Made by a program: the position numbers and the translations under genes. Shown piece after piece: positions 17,325 to 25,360 of a stretch of DNA of 52,712 nucleotides. Position 1 is the stretch's first letter. Every line of letters starts with the position of its first letter. The DNA comes from an uncultured Mollicutes bacterium. Its GTDB lineage: Bacteria; Bacillota_I; Bacilli_A; RFN20; CAG-826. The notes below the pieces were generated by a model that did not search any database, was not told the DNA's origin, and saw nothing but the letters and a program-made list of their open reading frames with translations. Where the stretch lies: contig CALBGF010000191.1 of assembly GCA_937893635.1 (NCBI GenBank), forward strand, positions 1 through 52,712. Reading direction: 5' to 3'.

Positions 17325-18908
17325 TTATTTTGCAGTTTCAATTGCACGATACTCACGGATTACTGAAACTTTAATTTGGCCTGGATAAGTCATTTCGTTT
17401 TCAATCTTTTCACGAATTTCACGTGCTAATTTAAATGCTTGTAAATCATCAATCTTTTCTGGGATAACCATGACACGTACTTCACGACCTGATTGCATAG
17501 CGTAAGAAGTTTGAACACCTTCAAATGATTTACAAATAGTTTCAAGTTGTTCAATACGTTTAACATAATTTTCTAATGTTTCGCTACGAGCACCTGGACG
17601 AGCAGCAGATAATGTATCAGCAGCTTGTACTAAATTTGAAATAACGAATTTAGCAGGTACATCACCATGGTGAGATTCAATAGCGTTAATTACAACTTCT
17701 GGTTCACCATATTTTTTAGCTAAACGAGCACCAATTTCTACGTGGCTACCATCTAATTCTGAATCAGCGGCTTTACCAATATCATGCAATAATCCAGCAC
17801 GTTTTGCTAAGTTTTGATCTAAGCCTAATTCCGCAGCCATAATACCTGCAAGATAAGCTGTTTCAATTGAATGATCATAAACATTTTGACCATATGATGT
17901 ACGGAATTTAAGTCTACCAACATACTTTAATAATTCTTTAGAAATTCTAGGAAGTCCTAATTTGAATGCGGCTTCTTGACCTGCTGTAGTGATAACTTCA
18001 TCAACTTCAGCTTTAGCTTTTTCAACAACTTCTTCAATTCTTCCTGGTTGAATACGTCCATCTTTAATTAAGTATTCAAGTGAACGTCGAGCAATTTCAC
18101 GACGAACAGGATCAAAGCAAGAAACAGTGATAACTTCTGGTGTATCATCAATAATTAAATCAACACCTAACAATTGCTCTAAAGTACGAATATTACGTCC
18201 TTCACGACCGATAATACGTCCTTTCATTTCATCACTTGGTAAGTTAACAACTGAAACTGTTCTTTCACTTGTAACTTCTTGAGCATATTTACTAATTGCT
18301 AAGCCAAGCATATCTTTGGCTTTAGCATTACATTCTTCACGTGCTTCATCTTCTTTATTTTTAATATAAGCAGCGATTTCTTTTGAAATTTTAGATTCTA
18401 CTCTTTTAAATATTTCATCACGAGCTTCATTAACTGACATATTAGAAACTTTTTCTAATTCAACAATAATTGAATCAATTTTTGCTTGTAATAAATCATC
18501 TTTCTTTTGAAGTTCTTTAATACGACGATTAGCGTCTTCATTTTTTGCTTCCAAATTATTTTCTTTTTCAATTAAAGCCATATCACGACGATCAATAGCT
18601 TGTTCTCTTTGGAATAATTTGTTTTCACTTTGTGATAACTCACTCTTTTTTTCTTTAATTTCTTTTTCTGCTTCTAAGCGTAATTCATAAGCAGCTTGTT
18701 TAGCATCAATTTGAGCATTTTTAATAATATGTTCACTCTTAATTTCAGCATCTTTAATTATTTTGTTAGCTGACTTCGATGCATTTTTACCACGTAAGTG
18801 TTGATATAACAATATTGCGCCTGCTCCAAGCACTAAACATAATATACCAACAACAATTGGTAAAATAATTGTAACTGCATCCAATAATATTAATGTTATT
18901 AATTGCAT
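17325..18908 (-). CDS. rny: Ribonuclease Y
   Basis: Membrane-bound endoribonuclease that starts mRNA decay and maturation in Firmicutes. Order: N-terminal membrane helix (about 10-35), long coiled coil (about 45-200), KH domain with [12 protein letters not shown] (230-241), and HD domain with catalytic LLHDIGKA (His375-Asp376). The 527 residues match the usual 510-520. SD AAGGGG is 7 bases before the ATG. The neighbours ymdB and ricA are known functional partners. The long upstream region (18909-19296) leaves room for a leader of about 200 bases. Confidence 0.97.
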   Translation of the reverse strand: MQLITLILLDAVTIILPIVVGILCLVLGAGAILLYQHLRGKNASKSANKIIKDAEIKSEHIIKNAQIDAKQAAYELRLEAEKEIKEKKSELSQSENKLFQREQAIDRRDMALIEKENNLEAKNEDANRRIKELQKKDDLLQAKIDSIIVELEKVSNMSVNEARDEIFKRVESKISKEIAAYIKNKEDEAREECNAKAKDMLGLAISKYAQEVTSERTVSVVNLPSDEMKGRIIGREGRNIRTLEQLLGVDLIIDDTPEVITVSCFDPVRREIARRSLEYLIKDGRIQPGRIEEVVEKAKAEVDEVITTAGQEAAFKLGLPRISKELLKYVGRLKFRTSYGQNVYDHSIETAYLAGIMAAELGLDQNLAKRAGLLHDIGKAADSELDGSHVEIGARLAKKYGEPEVVINAIESHHGDVPAKFVISNLVQAADTLSAARPGARSETLENYVKRIEQLETICKSFEGVQTSYAMQSGREVRVMVIPEKIDDLQAFKLAREIREKIENEMTYPGQIKVSVIREYRAIETAK

Positions 18909-19296
18909 AACTTTTCCCCTTTCTACAAAATAGCAAAAAATAAATTTATCATCTTTTTACACAAAAAGACATAAATAAAACATTAGTATGTGAGTACAAA
19001 TAATGATTAGAATATTTGAATATTAATAGTATGTATGTTAAAAGTAAATATAATTCATTAATTCACTTTTACAATCGACTAACCAACAACATATATAGAT
19101 AATCTGTATACTCAGATACATAAGTATTATAACAAATTTATATTTCATATAAAAGTTTTTTTATTGATTTTATAAATAGCCTTAAAATACAATAAACTGT
19201 TTTATAATTTTATGGTTAATACTTTTAATTATTTCAAGTGCAAAATGCAGTGAATTTTATTTTAAACATCTACTTTTGTTAAATAGTTACATTCAC
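18909..19296 (-). promoter_or_regulatory. Intergenic region before rny with candidate promoter
   Basis: About 390 AT-rich bases without a convincing ORF. The best minus -10 is TATAAT at 19126-19131, with only a weak -35 (TTTTAT). Transcription from it would begin near 19119 and directly encode a small stem-loop (arms ATCTG/CAGAT at 19102-19106 and 19113-19117), giving a leader of about 210 bases. I see no known riboswitch. Confidence 0.35.
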
Positions 19297-19330
19297 AAAA
19301 AAAGTCACCTGCAATTTAATAGCAAGTGAC
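19297..19330 (-). terminator. Intrinsic terminator after the YcxB-like gene
   Basis: Minus-strand stem GTCACTTGC/GCAGGTGAC (one G-U pair) with a 9-base loop and seven U, seven bases after the stop. It separates recA and its follower from rny. Confidence 0.88.
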
Positions 19331-19337
19331 AAATAGT

Positions 19338-19799
19338 TTATTTTCTCTTAATTAATTTTCGTAAATAATCTAAATCCGAGACATTTTCTTTTAAAATCGG
19401 AAATGCTTGTTGTGGGTTTAAATAAATAAAGATAAAACTTTTTGTTTCTTTAACTTTAAAAATATCTGAATAATAAAGTTTAGAAGATCCTGAAACTTCA
19501 TCATGATACATTGTTTTTACTTCTACATATTCATCATAGAATGTATAGACATTTTCACGATTGGTTTTTTGAAAAGATTGAATTGTTTTATTAAATGATA
19601 TTAACAAAGCAATACCCATAACAAGGAAAACCGCAGTTGCAATTAAAAGAATTGAATCTAATTTTTTATCAAAAATAGCAGAAGCAATTGTTAAGATCAG
19701 ACTTACTCCACCAAAGATAATAATAATCCAACAACAAATAATTGGTGCTTTAAGTAGTTCTTTTTGCATTCTTTCATCTAAGGATGTTCTTACTTCCAT
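19338..19799 (-). CDS. YcxB-like membrane protein
   Basis: 153 residues: two membrane helices (about 19-42 and 50-70), then a small beta-rich cytoplasmic domain with the pattern Y-x-FYDEYVEV, YYSDIFKVKETKSFIFIYL and FPILKENV. This is typical of the YcxB-like C-terminal domain, whose function is unknown. It starts five bases after recA, with a weak SD inside the recA stop region, so it is probably co-transcribed with recA. It is not part of the Bacillus gene order here and looks like a lineage-specific insertion. Confidence 0.7.
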   Translation of the reverse strand: MEVRTSLDERMQKELLKAPIICCWIIIIFGGVSLILTIASAIFDKKLDSILLIATAVFLVMGIALLISFNKTIQSFQKTNRENVYTFYDEYVEVKTMYHDEVSGSSKLYYSDIFKVKETKSFIFIYLNPQQAFPILKENVSDLDYLRKLIKRK

Positions 19800-19804
19800 A
19801 ATTG

Positions 19805-20803
19805 TTACTCTTTAGTTTCCATATGCATAATGCTATCCACTACTGCTTTATAGACATCATCATGTTGTTTTAAATACTCAATTGCAGTATCTCTACCTTG
19901 GCCAATTCTTTCGCCATTAATTTCATACCAAGATCCTGCTTTTTTAACATAGCCAGATTGAACGCCTAAATCAACTGCTTCGCCATATTTAGATATACCT
20001 TGTCCAAATATTACATCAACTTTACAAGTTTTAAATGGAGGCGCTACTTTGTTTTTAACAACTTTAACATTTACAGCATTACCAACAATATCAGAGCCTA
20101 CTTTGATTGCTTCACCTCTTCTAATTTCAATACGAATTGAAGCATAGAATTTTAAAGCACGTCCGCCAGTAGTGGTTTCTGGGTTACCATAAACAACACC
20201 AACTTTTTCTCTTAATTGGTTAATAAAGATAATTGTACATTCGGACTTATTTAAAATACCCGCTAATTTACGCATTGCTTTAGACATTAAACGAGCTTGT
20301 AAACCAACCTGAGCATCGCCCATTTCGCCTTCAATTTCTGCTTGAGGTACTAAAGCCGCAACACTATCCACAACAATAATGTCAATAGCGTTTGATTGAG
20401 CAAGCATTTGTACAATTTCAAGAGCTTGTTCACCATTATCAGGTTGAGACAAAATTAATTCATCCGTATTTACGCCAAGATTTTTTGCGTAAACTGGATC
20501 AATTGCGTGTTCAGCATCAACAAATGCTGCACGACCTCCACGAGCTTGACATTCCGCAATTGCATGCAATGCAAATGTGGTTTTACCTGAAGATTCAGGT
20601 CCATAAATTTCAATAATTCTTCCTTTTGGATATCCACCAATACCCAAAGCTAAATTTAAGCATAAAGAGCCTGTTGGAATAGCGTCAACATCAACATTAG
20701 GACGATCACCTAATTTCATGATTGATCCTTTTCCATAAGTTTTTTCAATACTTTTTATAGCTTCTTCTAATGCTTCTTCTTTGGACTTCGCTTTTTCTAC
20801 CAT
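19805..20803 (-). CDS. recA: Recombinase RecA
   Basis: DNA strand-exchange ATPase and SOS co-protease. Walker [10 protein letters not shown] (68-76) and the rest of the core, including [19 protein letters not shown], are intact. I start at ATG 20803, 8 bases after AGGAAGG. An in-frame GTG nine bases upstream overlaps that SD and is less likely. The 332 residues make it slightly short at the acidic C-terminus. A minus TATAAT at 20822-20827 may give an extra promoter after pncC. No Bacillus-type LexA box is seen. Confidence 0.97.
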   Translation of the reverse strand: MVEKAKSKEEALEEAIKSIEKTYGKGSIMKLGDRPNVDVDAIPTGSLCLNLALGIGGYPKGRIIEIYGPESSGKTTFALHAIAECQARGGRAAFVDAEHAIDPVYAKNLGVNTDELILSQPDNGEQALEIVQMLAQSNAIDIIVVDSVAALVPQAEIEGEMGDAQVGLQARLMSKAMRKLAGILNKSECTIIFINQLREKVGVVYGNPETTTGGRALKFYASIRIEIRRGEAIKVGSDIVGNAVNVKVVKNKVAPPFKTCKVDVIFGQGISKYGEAVDLGVQSGYVKKAGSWYEINGERIGQGRDTAIEYLKQHDDVYKAVVDSIMHMETKE

Positions 20804-20821
20804 AATTTTCACCTTCCTATA

Positions 20822-20827
20822 ATTATA
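20822..20827 (-). promoter_or_regulatory. Candidate -10 element upstream of recA
   Basis: TATAAT on minus in the 52-base pncC-recA gap, 19 bases before the recA ATG. The -35 region (GGAAAA at 17 bases) is poor. Confidence 0.35.
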
Positions 20828-20855
20828 TAGTTAAATTTTTTTCATTTTCCGATAA

Positions 20856-21320
20856 TTAACTTAACATTTTTAATAATTGTTCACAAGCAAATTGCACTGC
20901 TTGCTCTCTTATTTCATTTCTTGAGCCACTAAATATATGATGAATAACAACGCAATCTTCATCATTAATTTTAAAGCCCATATATACTTCGCCAACTTTT
21001 TTATTATCTAAAACACTTGGCCCGGCATTACCAGTAAAAGAAACAACAACATTAGTTAATAATTTTTTTTGTCCGCCTTCGGCCATTAATTTAGCAACTT
21101 CTTCAGAAACTACACCTTTTGCATCAATTACTTCTTTACTAACGCCCGCTAATAAAGTTTTAAGTTCACTAGCATAAGTAACTAATCCGCCTCTTAAAGT
21201 AGCGCTTACTCCAGGAACAGTCGCTAGTGTAGCGGTAAATAATCCAGCAGTTAAACTTTCGACAGATCCAATAGTGTATTTTTTTTCAATAAGTTTTTTT
21301 ACTAATAACTCTTCGTTCAT
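20856..21320 (-). CDS. pncC: Nicotinamide-nucleotide amidase PncC (stand-alone CinA C-terminal domain)
   Basis: Deamidates nicotinamide mononucleotide for NAD salvage. Only the CinA C-terminal domain is present, with VESLTAGLF, VTYASELKT, VSFTGNAGPS and GSRNEIREQAVQFA. It sits where Bacillus has full-length cinA, between pgsA and recA, and is much like the short PncC of E. coli. The start is ATG 21320, 9 bases after AAGGAAG and just after the pgsA stop. A longer frame running into pgsA lacks support. The N-terminal molybdopterin-binding-like half of CinA is absent. Confidence 0.9.
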   Translation of the reverse strand: MNEELLVKKLIEKKYTIGSVESLTAGLFTATLATVPGVSATLRGGLVTYASELKTLLAGVSKEVIDAKGVVSEEVAKLMAEGGQKKLLTNVVVSFTGNAGPSVLDNKKVGEVYMGFKINDEDCVVIHHIFSGSRNEIREQAVQFACEQLLKMLS

Positions 21321-21321
21321 T

Positions 21322-21906
21322 TTATTTATCTTCCTTAAATACTTCTTTTCCATTAACAACATAAATAATGCCAGATAATAAAGAAATCGCTGCAGCTACA
21401 TAACAAAGTATTTTAGCCACTAATCCATTTGTTCCTAATAAAGAAAACGGCCAATCAGCTAAGAATACAAATGATAAAGCCACCATTTGCGTAACTGTTT
21501 TTAGTTTTCCAAATATATTCGCGGCAATTACAATACCTTTTTGTACTGAAACCATTCTTAAAGCATCAACAACAATATCACGAGCAATCATAATTACAAC
21601 CGCAATAACCGGAACCATATCTGGTGTTTGAGTAGCCATAATAATAAATGATGAATTTACTAATAATTTATCAGCGATTGGATCCATAAATTTTCCATAT
21701 GTAGTAATAAGATTATATTTACGAGCAATATGTCCATCAAAATAATCAGAAATACTTGCTACAACGAAAATAATAAATGCAATTAGATATTTCCAAGATA
21801 AAGAAGAATTACCAACCATTCCATAATTAAAAGGTAGCAATAATATTGCCACAAGAATAACGACTAAAACCATACGAAATGTTGTAATTTTATTTGGTAA
21901 ATTCAT
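21322..21906 (-). CDS. pgsA: CDP-diacylglycerol-glycerol-3-phosphate 3-phosphatidyltransferase
   Basis: Integral membrane enzyme making phosphatidylglycerol phosphate. The CDP-alcohol phosphotransferase motif is complete in SDYFDGHIARKY followed by GKFMDPIADK. About five membrane helices are predicted. The start is ATG 21906 (MNLPNKITTFR), 5 bases after AAAGGAG. A 13-residue longer frame would run toward the rnpB 3' end and has no SD. First gene of the pgsA-pncC-recA run. Confidence 0.95.
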   Translation of the reverse strand: MNLPNKITTFRMVLVVILVAILLLPFNYGMVGNSSLSWKYLIAFIIFVVASISDYFDGHIARKYNLITTYGKFMDPIADKLLVNSSFIIMATQTPDMVPVIAVVIMIARDIVVDALRMVSVQKGIVIAANIFGKLKTVTQMVALSFVFLADWPFSLLGTNGLVAKILCYVAAAISLLSGIIYVVNGKEVFKEDK

Positions 21907-21925
21907 AATAACTCCTTTAATTGAG

Positions 21926-22264
21926 TGTTCGACCCTGTAAGCCATGTTCTGTCTAGGATAACTATTTATCTATGCAAATGCATGTCTAGAAAAATTGAAT
22001 TCTTTTTCTCTACTTCCCCTACCAAATTTGGGTTTCTCGCTTGTGGGGTTTACCGCGTTCCACTTTATTGTTTCCAATAAACTACGTCACTGTGGCACTT
22101 TCAAAGACTAGACCATATCAATTGATTTAGGTTTCATCTTGCCGTTATATGCTCCCATATACCTAGATTTATTTTTTCATCTAGCACAAACACTACTAGC
22201 ATCTCAGCTAGTGCGAGCATGGACTTTCCTCTAATATAAATATCAGCAATTATCCAGGTCGAAA
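21926..22264 (-). ncRNA. rnpB: RNase P RNA, type B
   Basis: Catalytic RNA of RNase P, which trims tRNA 5' ends. The minus strand shows the conserved 5' core GAGGAAAGTCCATGCTCGCA (22212-22231), then GCTGAGATGC, GAAAGTGCCACAGTGACG and GTGGAACGCGGTAAACCCC, then GAGAAACCCAAATTTGGTAG. Ends are set by the P1 helix: TTCGACC at 22257-22263 pairs with GGTCGAA at 21928-21934. About 337 bases, Bacillus-like (type B) in sequence. It lies beside gpsB, as in Bacillus. End positions are accurate to a few bases. Confidence 0.95.
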
Positions 22265-22266
22265 TA

Positions 22267-22629
22267 TTATTTAATTTTTGTAGGATCTATGCCTGCTTTA
22301 TATAAAGCATTTTCTAAATTTTTAATACGATTTAGCAAATCAAGATTAGATCTTGATACTTCTAAGTTGTCGCCAATAAGTGATACTTTATTTTCATAAA
22401 GAGCCAATTTGGCTTCTAAATCATAATTTTGTTTTGATAATTCTTCATTTGACTTTTTGGTATTTTCTAACTCTTTTTCTAATTTAGAGATAACTAAAGC
22501 TAATTCATCATAATCATTAGCCACAATATCTAAAAAGTGATCTACCTCTAAGGCTTTATAGCCATTCGCGGCAGGCGAGAAAACTTTATCAATAACTTTT
22601 TTTGAATCTAACATAACTTTACCATTCAT
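22267..22629 (-). CDS. gpsB: GpsB/DivIVA-family cell-division protein
   Basis: Small coiled-coil adaptor that coordinates septal and side-wall peptidoglycan synthesis with PBP1-type enzymes. The N-terminal DivIVA-type domain is seen in VIDKVFSPAANGYKALEVDHFLDIV split as SPAANGYKALEVDHFLDIV, followed by a coiled coil (about 45-85) and a C-terminal helix NRIKNLENALYKAG. The start is ATG 22629, 9 bases after TAGGA. A longer in-frame ATG is excluded because the promoter lies inside that extension. 120 residues. Its natural partner PBP1 (ponA) is 2.7 kb away. Confidence 0.88.
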   Translation of the reverse strand: MNGKVMLDSKKVIDKVFSPAANGYKALEVDHFLDIVANDYDELALVISKLEKELENTKKSNEELSKQNYDLEAKLALYENKVSLIGDNLEVSRSNLDLLNRIKNLENALYKAGIDPTKIK

Positions 22630-22651
22630 ACGCTTTATTCCTACGGAATAT

Positions 22652-22680
22652 ATTATAATCAAATCAGCCATTTTATTCAA
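22652..22680 (-). promoter_or_regulatory. Promoter of gpsB (and probably rnpB)
   Basis: Minus -35 TTGAAT (22675-22680), 17-base spacer, consensus -10 TATAAT (22652-22657). Transcription near 22645 gives a 16-base leader with the SD. rnpB follows the gpsB stop with no gap and may be read from here. Confidence 0.78.
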
Positions 22681-22722
22681 CTATTTTAAACAAATCATCT
22701 TTATTTTCAGGCTAAAAAATAG

Positions 22723-22728
22723 TATACT
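22723..22728 (+). promoter_or_regulatory. Candidate -10 of the lipoprotein gene at 22747
   Basis: TATACT 18 bases before the ATG, with SD GAGG between. The -35 region is AT-rich and unconvincing. Divergent from the gpsB promoter. Confidence 0.45.
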
Positions 22729-22746
22729 AAAAACGAGGTATTTATT

Positions 22747-23283
22747 ATGAAAAAAAGAAATTTATTAATTAGTTTACTTGCTGTTTTATCTTTAACAAGT
22801 TGCGACTCATTTTCTTGCGAACTTGACACAGGTGTTCGAACAGATGGTATAGAAAATAGTGCAGTCCGATTAAACATTAAGTACAAAGAAACTTGGGAAA
22901 ATGATGAAGTAGTAATGCGGGCAAGATTTGGTCATCAAGAAAATGCAGTGTTACATGCTCAATATTATTTATCTGTTTCAGAAACCAATCCATTATATAG
23001 TCCAAACAATTATACATTAACAACAATTTTTTCTTTCACTAAAGAGCAATTAGAGCCAAACACTGTTACTCAAAAAGGATGGGAATATAAATATTCATCA
23101 AAAGAATATAGTGAAATAAAATTTTCAAATTTAGAAAACATTTTTAAGAAAACAGATTCAGAATCCACTTTCTATCTAATATTTCATTCTTCTGAAACTA
23201 ATTTTTCTAACATCACACAATTTAATTCTTCGGAATTTAAATATACTTTTAATGGCACAAAGCTATCAATTAAACATGCTTAA
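22747..23283 (+). CDS. Uncharacterised lipoprotein
   Basis: 178 residues with a clear lipoprotein signal (lipobox LTSC, Cys19). The mature part is polar and beta-rich, with no motif I recognise. A second Cys (C24) lies just after the lipid anchor. It stands alone between its own -10 and a strong terminator, divergent from gpsB. Function unknown. Confidence 0.8.
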   Translation: MKKRNLLISLLAVLSLTSCDSFSCELDTGVRTDGIENSAVRLNIKYKETWENDEVVMRARFGHQENAVLHAQYYLSVSETNPLYSPNNYTLTTIFSFTKEQLEPNTVTQKGWEYKYSSKEYSEIKFSNLENIFKKTDSESTFYLIFHSSETNFSNITQFNSSEFKYTFNGTKLSIKHA

Positions 23284-23310
23284 AAGGACTGCATAACACA
23301 GTCCTTTTTA
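23282..23310 (+). terminator. Bidirectional intrinsic terminator
   Basis: Perfect 10-bp arms AAAAGGACTG/CAGTCCTTTT with a 7-base loop. A/T tracts on both sides let it serve both the lipoprotein gene on plus and the convergent Cys-rich gene on minus. Confidence 0.88.
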
Positions 23311-23334
23311 ACTATTTAAATAAACTAAACTAGA

Positions 23335-23859
23335 TTAGTTACCTTCAGTGGTACCTGTGTTAGGCGCCTCTGGGGTTGTTGGGGTTGTTTCTGTAGTTGT
23401 TGAATTTCCACAGCAACAGCATATTTGTAAACAGCAATTGTTTGATGGTATACAAACATTTTTATTTTCACAGCAACAACAAACCACACCACGCAAAATT
23501 GCTTTTGTGTATGTGTAGCGTTTGCATTCCATAATAGTAACTCGATATGTAACAGTTACTGTTGCGGATGGTTCGATTGTACCAATGTTAATACACTCTG
23601 GTACTGTGTCTTCTTGCGCTGTGCCATTTACTGTGACAGTTCCACGATTGAAACAGAATGCACGAGGTAATAAAACATGTAATGAAGCACAATTGATTGT
23701 GCATGTTGCGGTGTTAGTAATTGTTACTGTAAATGTAACATTTGAACAAACACGTGCACAACAATCATTACAAGTCACCACTACTGTTGGACCACATGTT
23801 GTGGTACAAGTAGGCACACAACTAGTATTTAAATTAAAAAAACGATTGCAACAAAACAT
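23335..23859 (-). CDS. Cys-rich DUF11-like protein
   Basis: 174 residues with 25 cysteines, many in pairs or runs (CC, CCCC). A central beta-sandwich (about 30-115) fits the DUF11 surface-repeat pattern: NVTFTVTITNTATC, then a long stretch ending TIEPSATVTVTYRVTI. It is flanked by Cys clusters and ends in a Thr/Pro-rich tail (TTTETTPTTPEAPNTGTTEG). There is no signal peptide. Cys-rich proteins of this style occur in spore coats or exosporia of Firmicutes, which would explain the missing signal, but spore formation is unproven here. The ATG at 23859 is 9 bases after AGGTG. An inverted repeat GAACTA/TAGTTC (23882-23897) lies just upstream. Confidence 0.75.
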   Translation of the reverse strand: MFCCNRFFNLNTSCVPTCTTTCGPTVVVTCNDCCARVCSNVTFTVTITNTATCTINCASLHVLLPRAFCFNRGTVTVNGTAQEDTVPECINIGTIEPSATVTVTYRVTIMECKRYTYTKAILRGVVCCCCENKNVCIPSNNCCLQICCCCGNSTTTETTPTTPEAPNTGTTEGN

Positions 23860-23965
23860 AATAACTTTCACCTACATTTTCGAACTAAATATAGTTCACT
23901 TATTTATATGAAATCGTTTTATTTGCGTGACATGTTTTGTTTTAAATGGACTATTTATTTTTTAA

Positions 23966-23974
23966 TGATATACT
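23966..23974 (+). promoter_or_regulatory. Extended -10 promoter of the exonuclease gene
   Basis: TGATATACT, an extended -10 (TG-n-TATACT), 19 bases before the ATG at 23994. TGGACT at 23947-23952 is a 4/6 match to -35 with 16-base spacing. Confidence 0.55.
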
Positions 23975-23993
23975 AATTAAAGAGGTTAAGCAT

Positions 23994-24719
23994 ATGAAGA
24001 GTTTAGTAAAATTATTAAATAACAGAAAACATATTTTATTTATTGATCTAGAAGGAACGCAGTTTACTCATGAAATGATTGCATTTGGTGCAGTTAAAGT
24101 GGATCTAGATAATAATGGAAATATAAAAAAAGTTTATCCCGGAATAAAGGAATATGTAAAACCAGTTGGAGCAATTGGAAAATTTGTTGAACAACTAACT
24201 GGTATTAATCAAAATTTACTAAACAAAAAGGGTATCAGTTATAAAGAAGCAATTGAAAAAATCAAAAAATATTGTGGTAGTTCATTTAAAAGAATGGCAT
24301 TTATGACATTTGGCAATCATGACTTACGTATATTTGCTAAATCATTAGAGGCTTCTCCTAGTGCTGATAAAGAAGCAGTTCGTCACATTTGTCATAATAA
24401 CATTGATATGGCTATGGTATTATCACAATATGTAAAAGATGAACATGGTAATCCTTACTCTTTGTTAAATTATTTAAAATTATTTGGAGTAGAGCCAATT
24501 GGTGAAGCACATGATCCTCTTAATGATGCCAAAGATTTAATGCTTTTATACGGAACAACATTGAAATCAAGTGATAAAATCTATGAAGAATATTTAAAAG
24601 TATTAAAGTCAATGCGTCACTTCCCAGATCCTATTCATAAAGCTATCGTAAAATTAATCGATGGAGAAGATGTAACTTCAGAAGAATTTAAAGAAAATGT
24701 TCGTAATTATATTTTATAA
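23994..24719 (+). CDS. DEDDh 3'-5' exonuclease (DNA polymerase III epsilon/RNase T type)
   Basis: 241-residue nuclease of the DnaQ-like superfamily. Metal ligands in order: FIDLEGTQ (Asp16, Glu18), GNHDLRIF, and the ExoIII motif HDPLNDA with the DEDDh histidine. It degrades DNA or RNA from the 3' end; the substrate cannot be read from sequence. The ATG at 23994 has SD GAGG. A longer frame from 23946 would translate the promoter. It may be co-transcribed with recU (gap 41 bases). Confidence 0.88.
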   Translation: MKSLVKLLNNRKHILFIDLEGTQFTHEMIAFGAVKVDLDNNGNIKKVYPGIKEYVKPVGAIGKFVEQLTGINQNLLNKKGISYKEAIEKIKKYCGSSFKRMAFMTFGNHDLRIFAKSLEASPSADKEAVRHICHNNIDMAMVLSQYVKDEHGNPYSLLNYLKLFGVEPIGEAHDPLNDAKDLMLLYGTTLKSSDKIYEEYLKVLKSMRHFPDPIHKAIVKLIDGEDVTSEEFKENVRNYIL

Positions 24720-24760
24720 ATTTGTACAAAATAAAAGTGGCATATAAGCGAGGTGATATT

Positions 24761-25360
24761 GTGGTAAATTATCCTTTTGGTAAAAGATCAGAAATTATTA
24801 AGCAAAACATTGCTAAAAATGAAAAAAATACCATAAGTTATAAAAATCGTGGTATGGATTTTGAAAATGACATTAATATGTCATTGGATTTTTTCGATGA
24901 TCATGGTCTAGCCTGTATTACAAAAAGACCAACTCCTATTAATGTTGTTCATGTTGATTATTCTCGTGGAGCGCGTATTACTGATGCATATTTTGAAAAG
25001 CAATCAACAACCGATTACAATGGAGTTTATCGCGGAAAATACATTGATTTTGAAGCAAAAAACACAAAAAATAAATCATCATTACCATTACACAATATCA
25101 CAATACACCAAATTCGCCACTTAGAAAAAGTTTTAAAACATGGTGGTATTGCTTTTTTTATTATTTGTTTTGAAACATTAGATGTTGTTTATTTATTAGA
25201 TGCTTCTTATGTTATTGATTTCTTTCATAACTCCACTAGAGCATCAATACCAACAACATTCGTTATTGAAAAAGGAATTAAAGTCGAACAAGGTTATATG
25301 CCAAGACTAGAGCTTTTAAAAGCTATTGATGAGGCATATTTCCATGAAAAAAATATTTAA
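24761..25360 (+). CDS. recU: Holliday junction resolvase RecU
   Basis: Structure-specific endonuclease that cuts four-way junctions and works with RuvAB and RecA. Signature stretches: NRGMDFENDIN, ITKRPTPINVV, KQSTTDYNGVYRGKYIDFEAKN (catalytic Asp and Glu-x-Lys core DFEAK), HQIRHLEKV and GGIAFFIICF. The start is GTG 24761, after SD GAGG, giving MNYPFGKRS as in the family. 199 residues against about 206 in Bacillus. It overlaps ponA by 17 bases, keeping the conserved recU-ponA pair. Confidence 0.95.
   Translation: MVNYPFGKRSEIIKQNIAKNEKNTISYKNRGMDFENDINMSLDFFDDHGLACITKRPTPINVVHVDYSRGARITDAYFEKQSTTDYNGVYRGKYIDFEAKNTKNKSSLPLHNITIHQIRHLEKVLKHGGIAFFIICFETLDVVYLLDASYVIDFFHNSTRASIPTTFVIEKGIKVEQGYMPRLELLKAIDEAYFHEKNI

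Noticed and set aside
20392..20616. Plus-strand open frame opposite recA
   Set aside because: Shadow frame of a highly conserved gene, no start signal.
22630..22680. N-terminal extension of gpsB from an upstream in-frame ATG
   Set aside because: The extension contains a TTGAAT-17-TATAAT promoter and has no homology to GpsB; the downstream ATG has an SD.
22747..23283. Surface or sporulation role for the lone lipoprotein
   Set aside because: Only a lipobox is visible; context gives no basis for a function.
23522..23911. Plus-strand open frame opposite the Cys-rich gene
   Set aside because: No SD or family signal; the minus frame has a good SD, a DUF11-like domain and a terminator.
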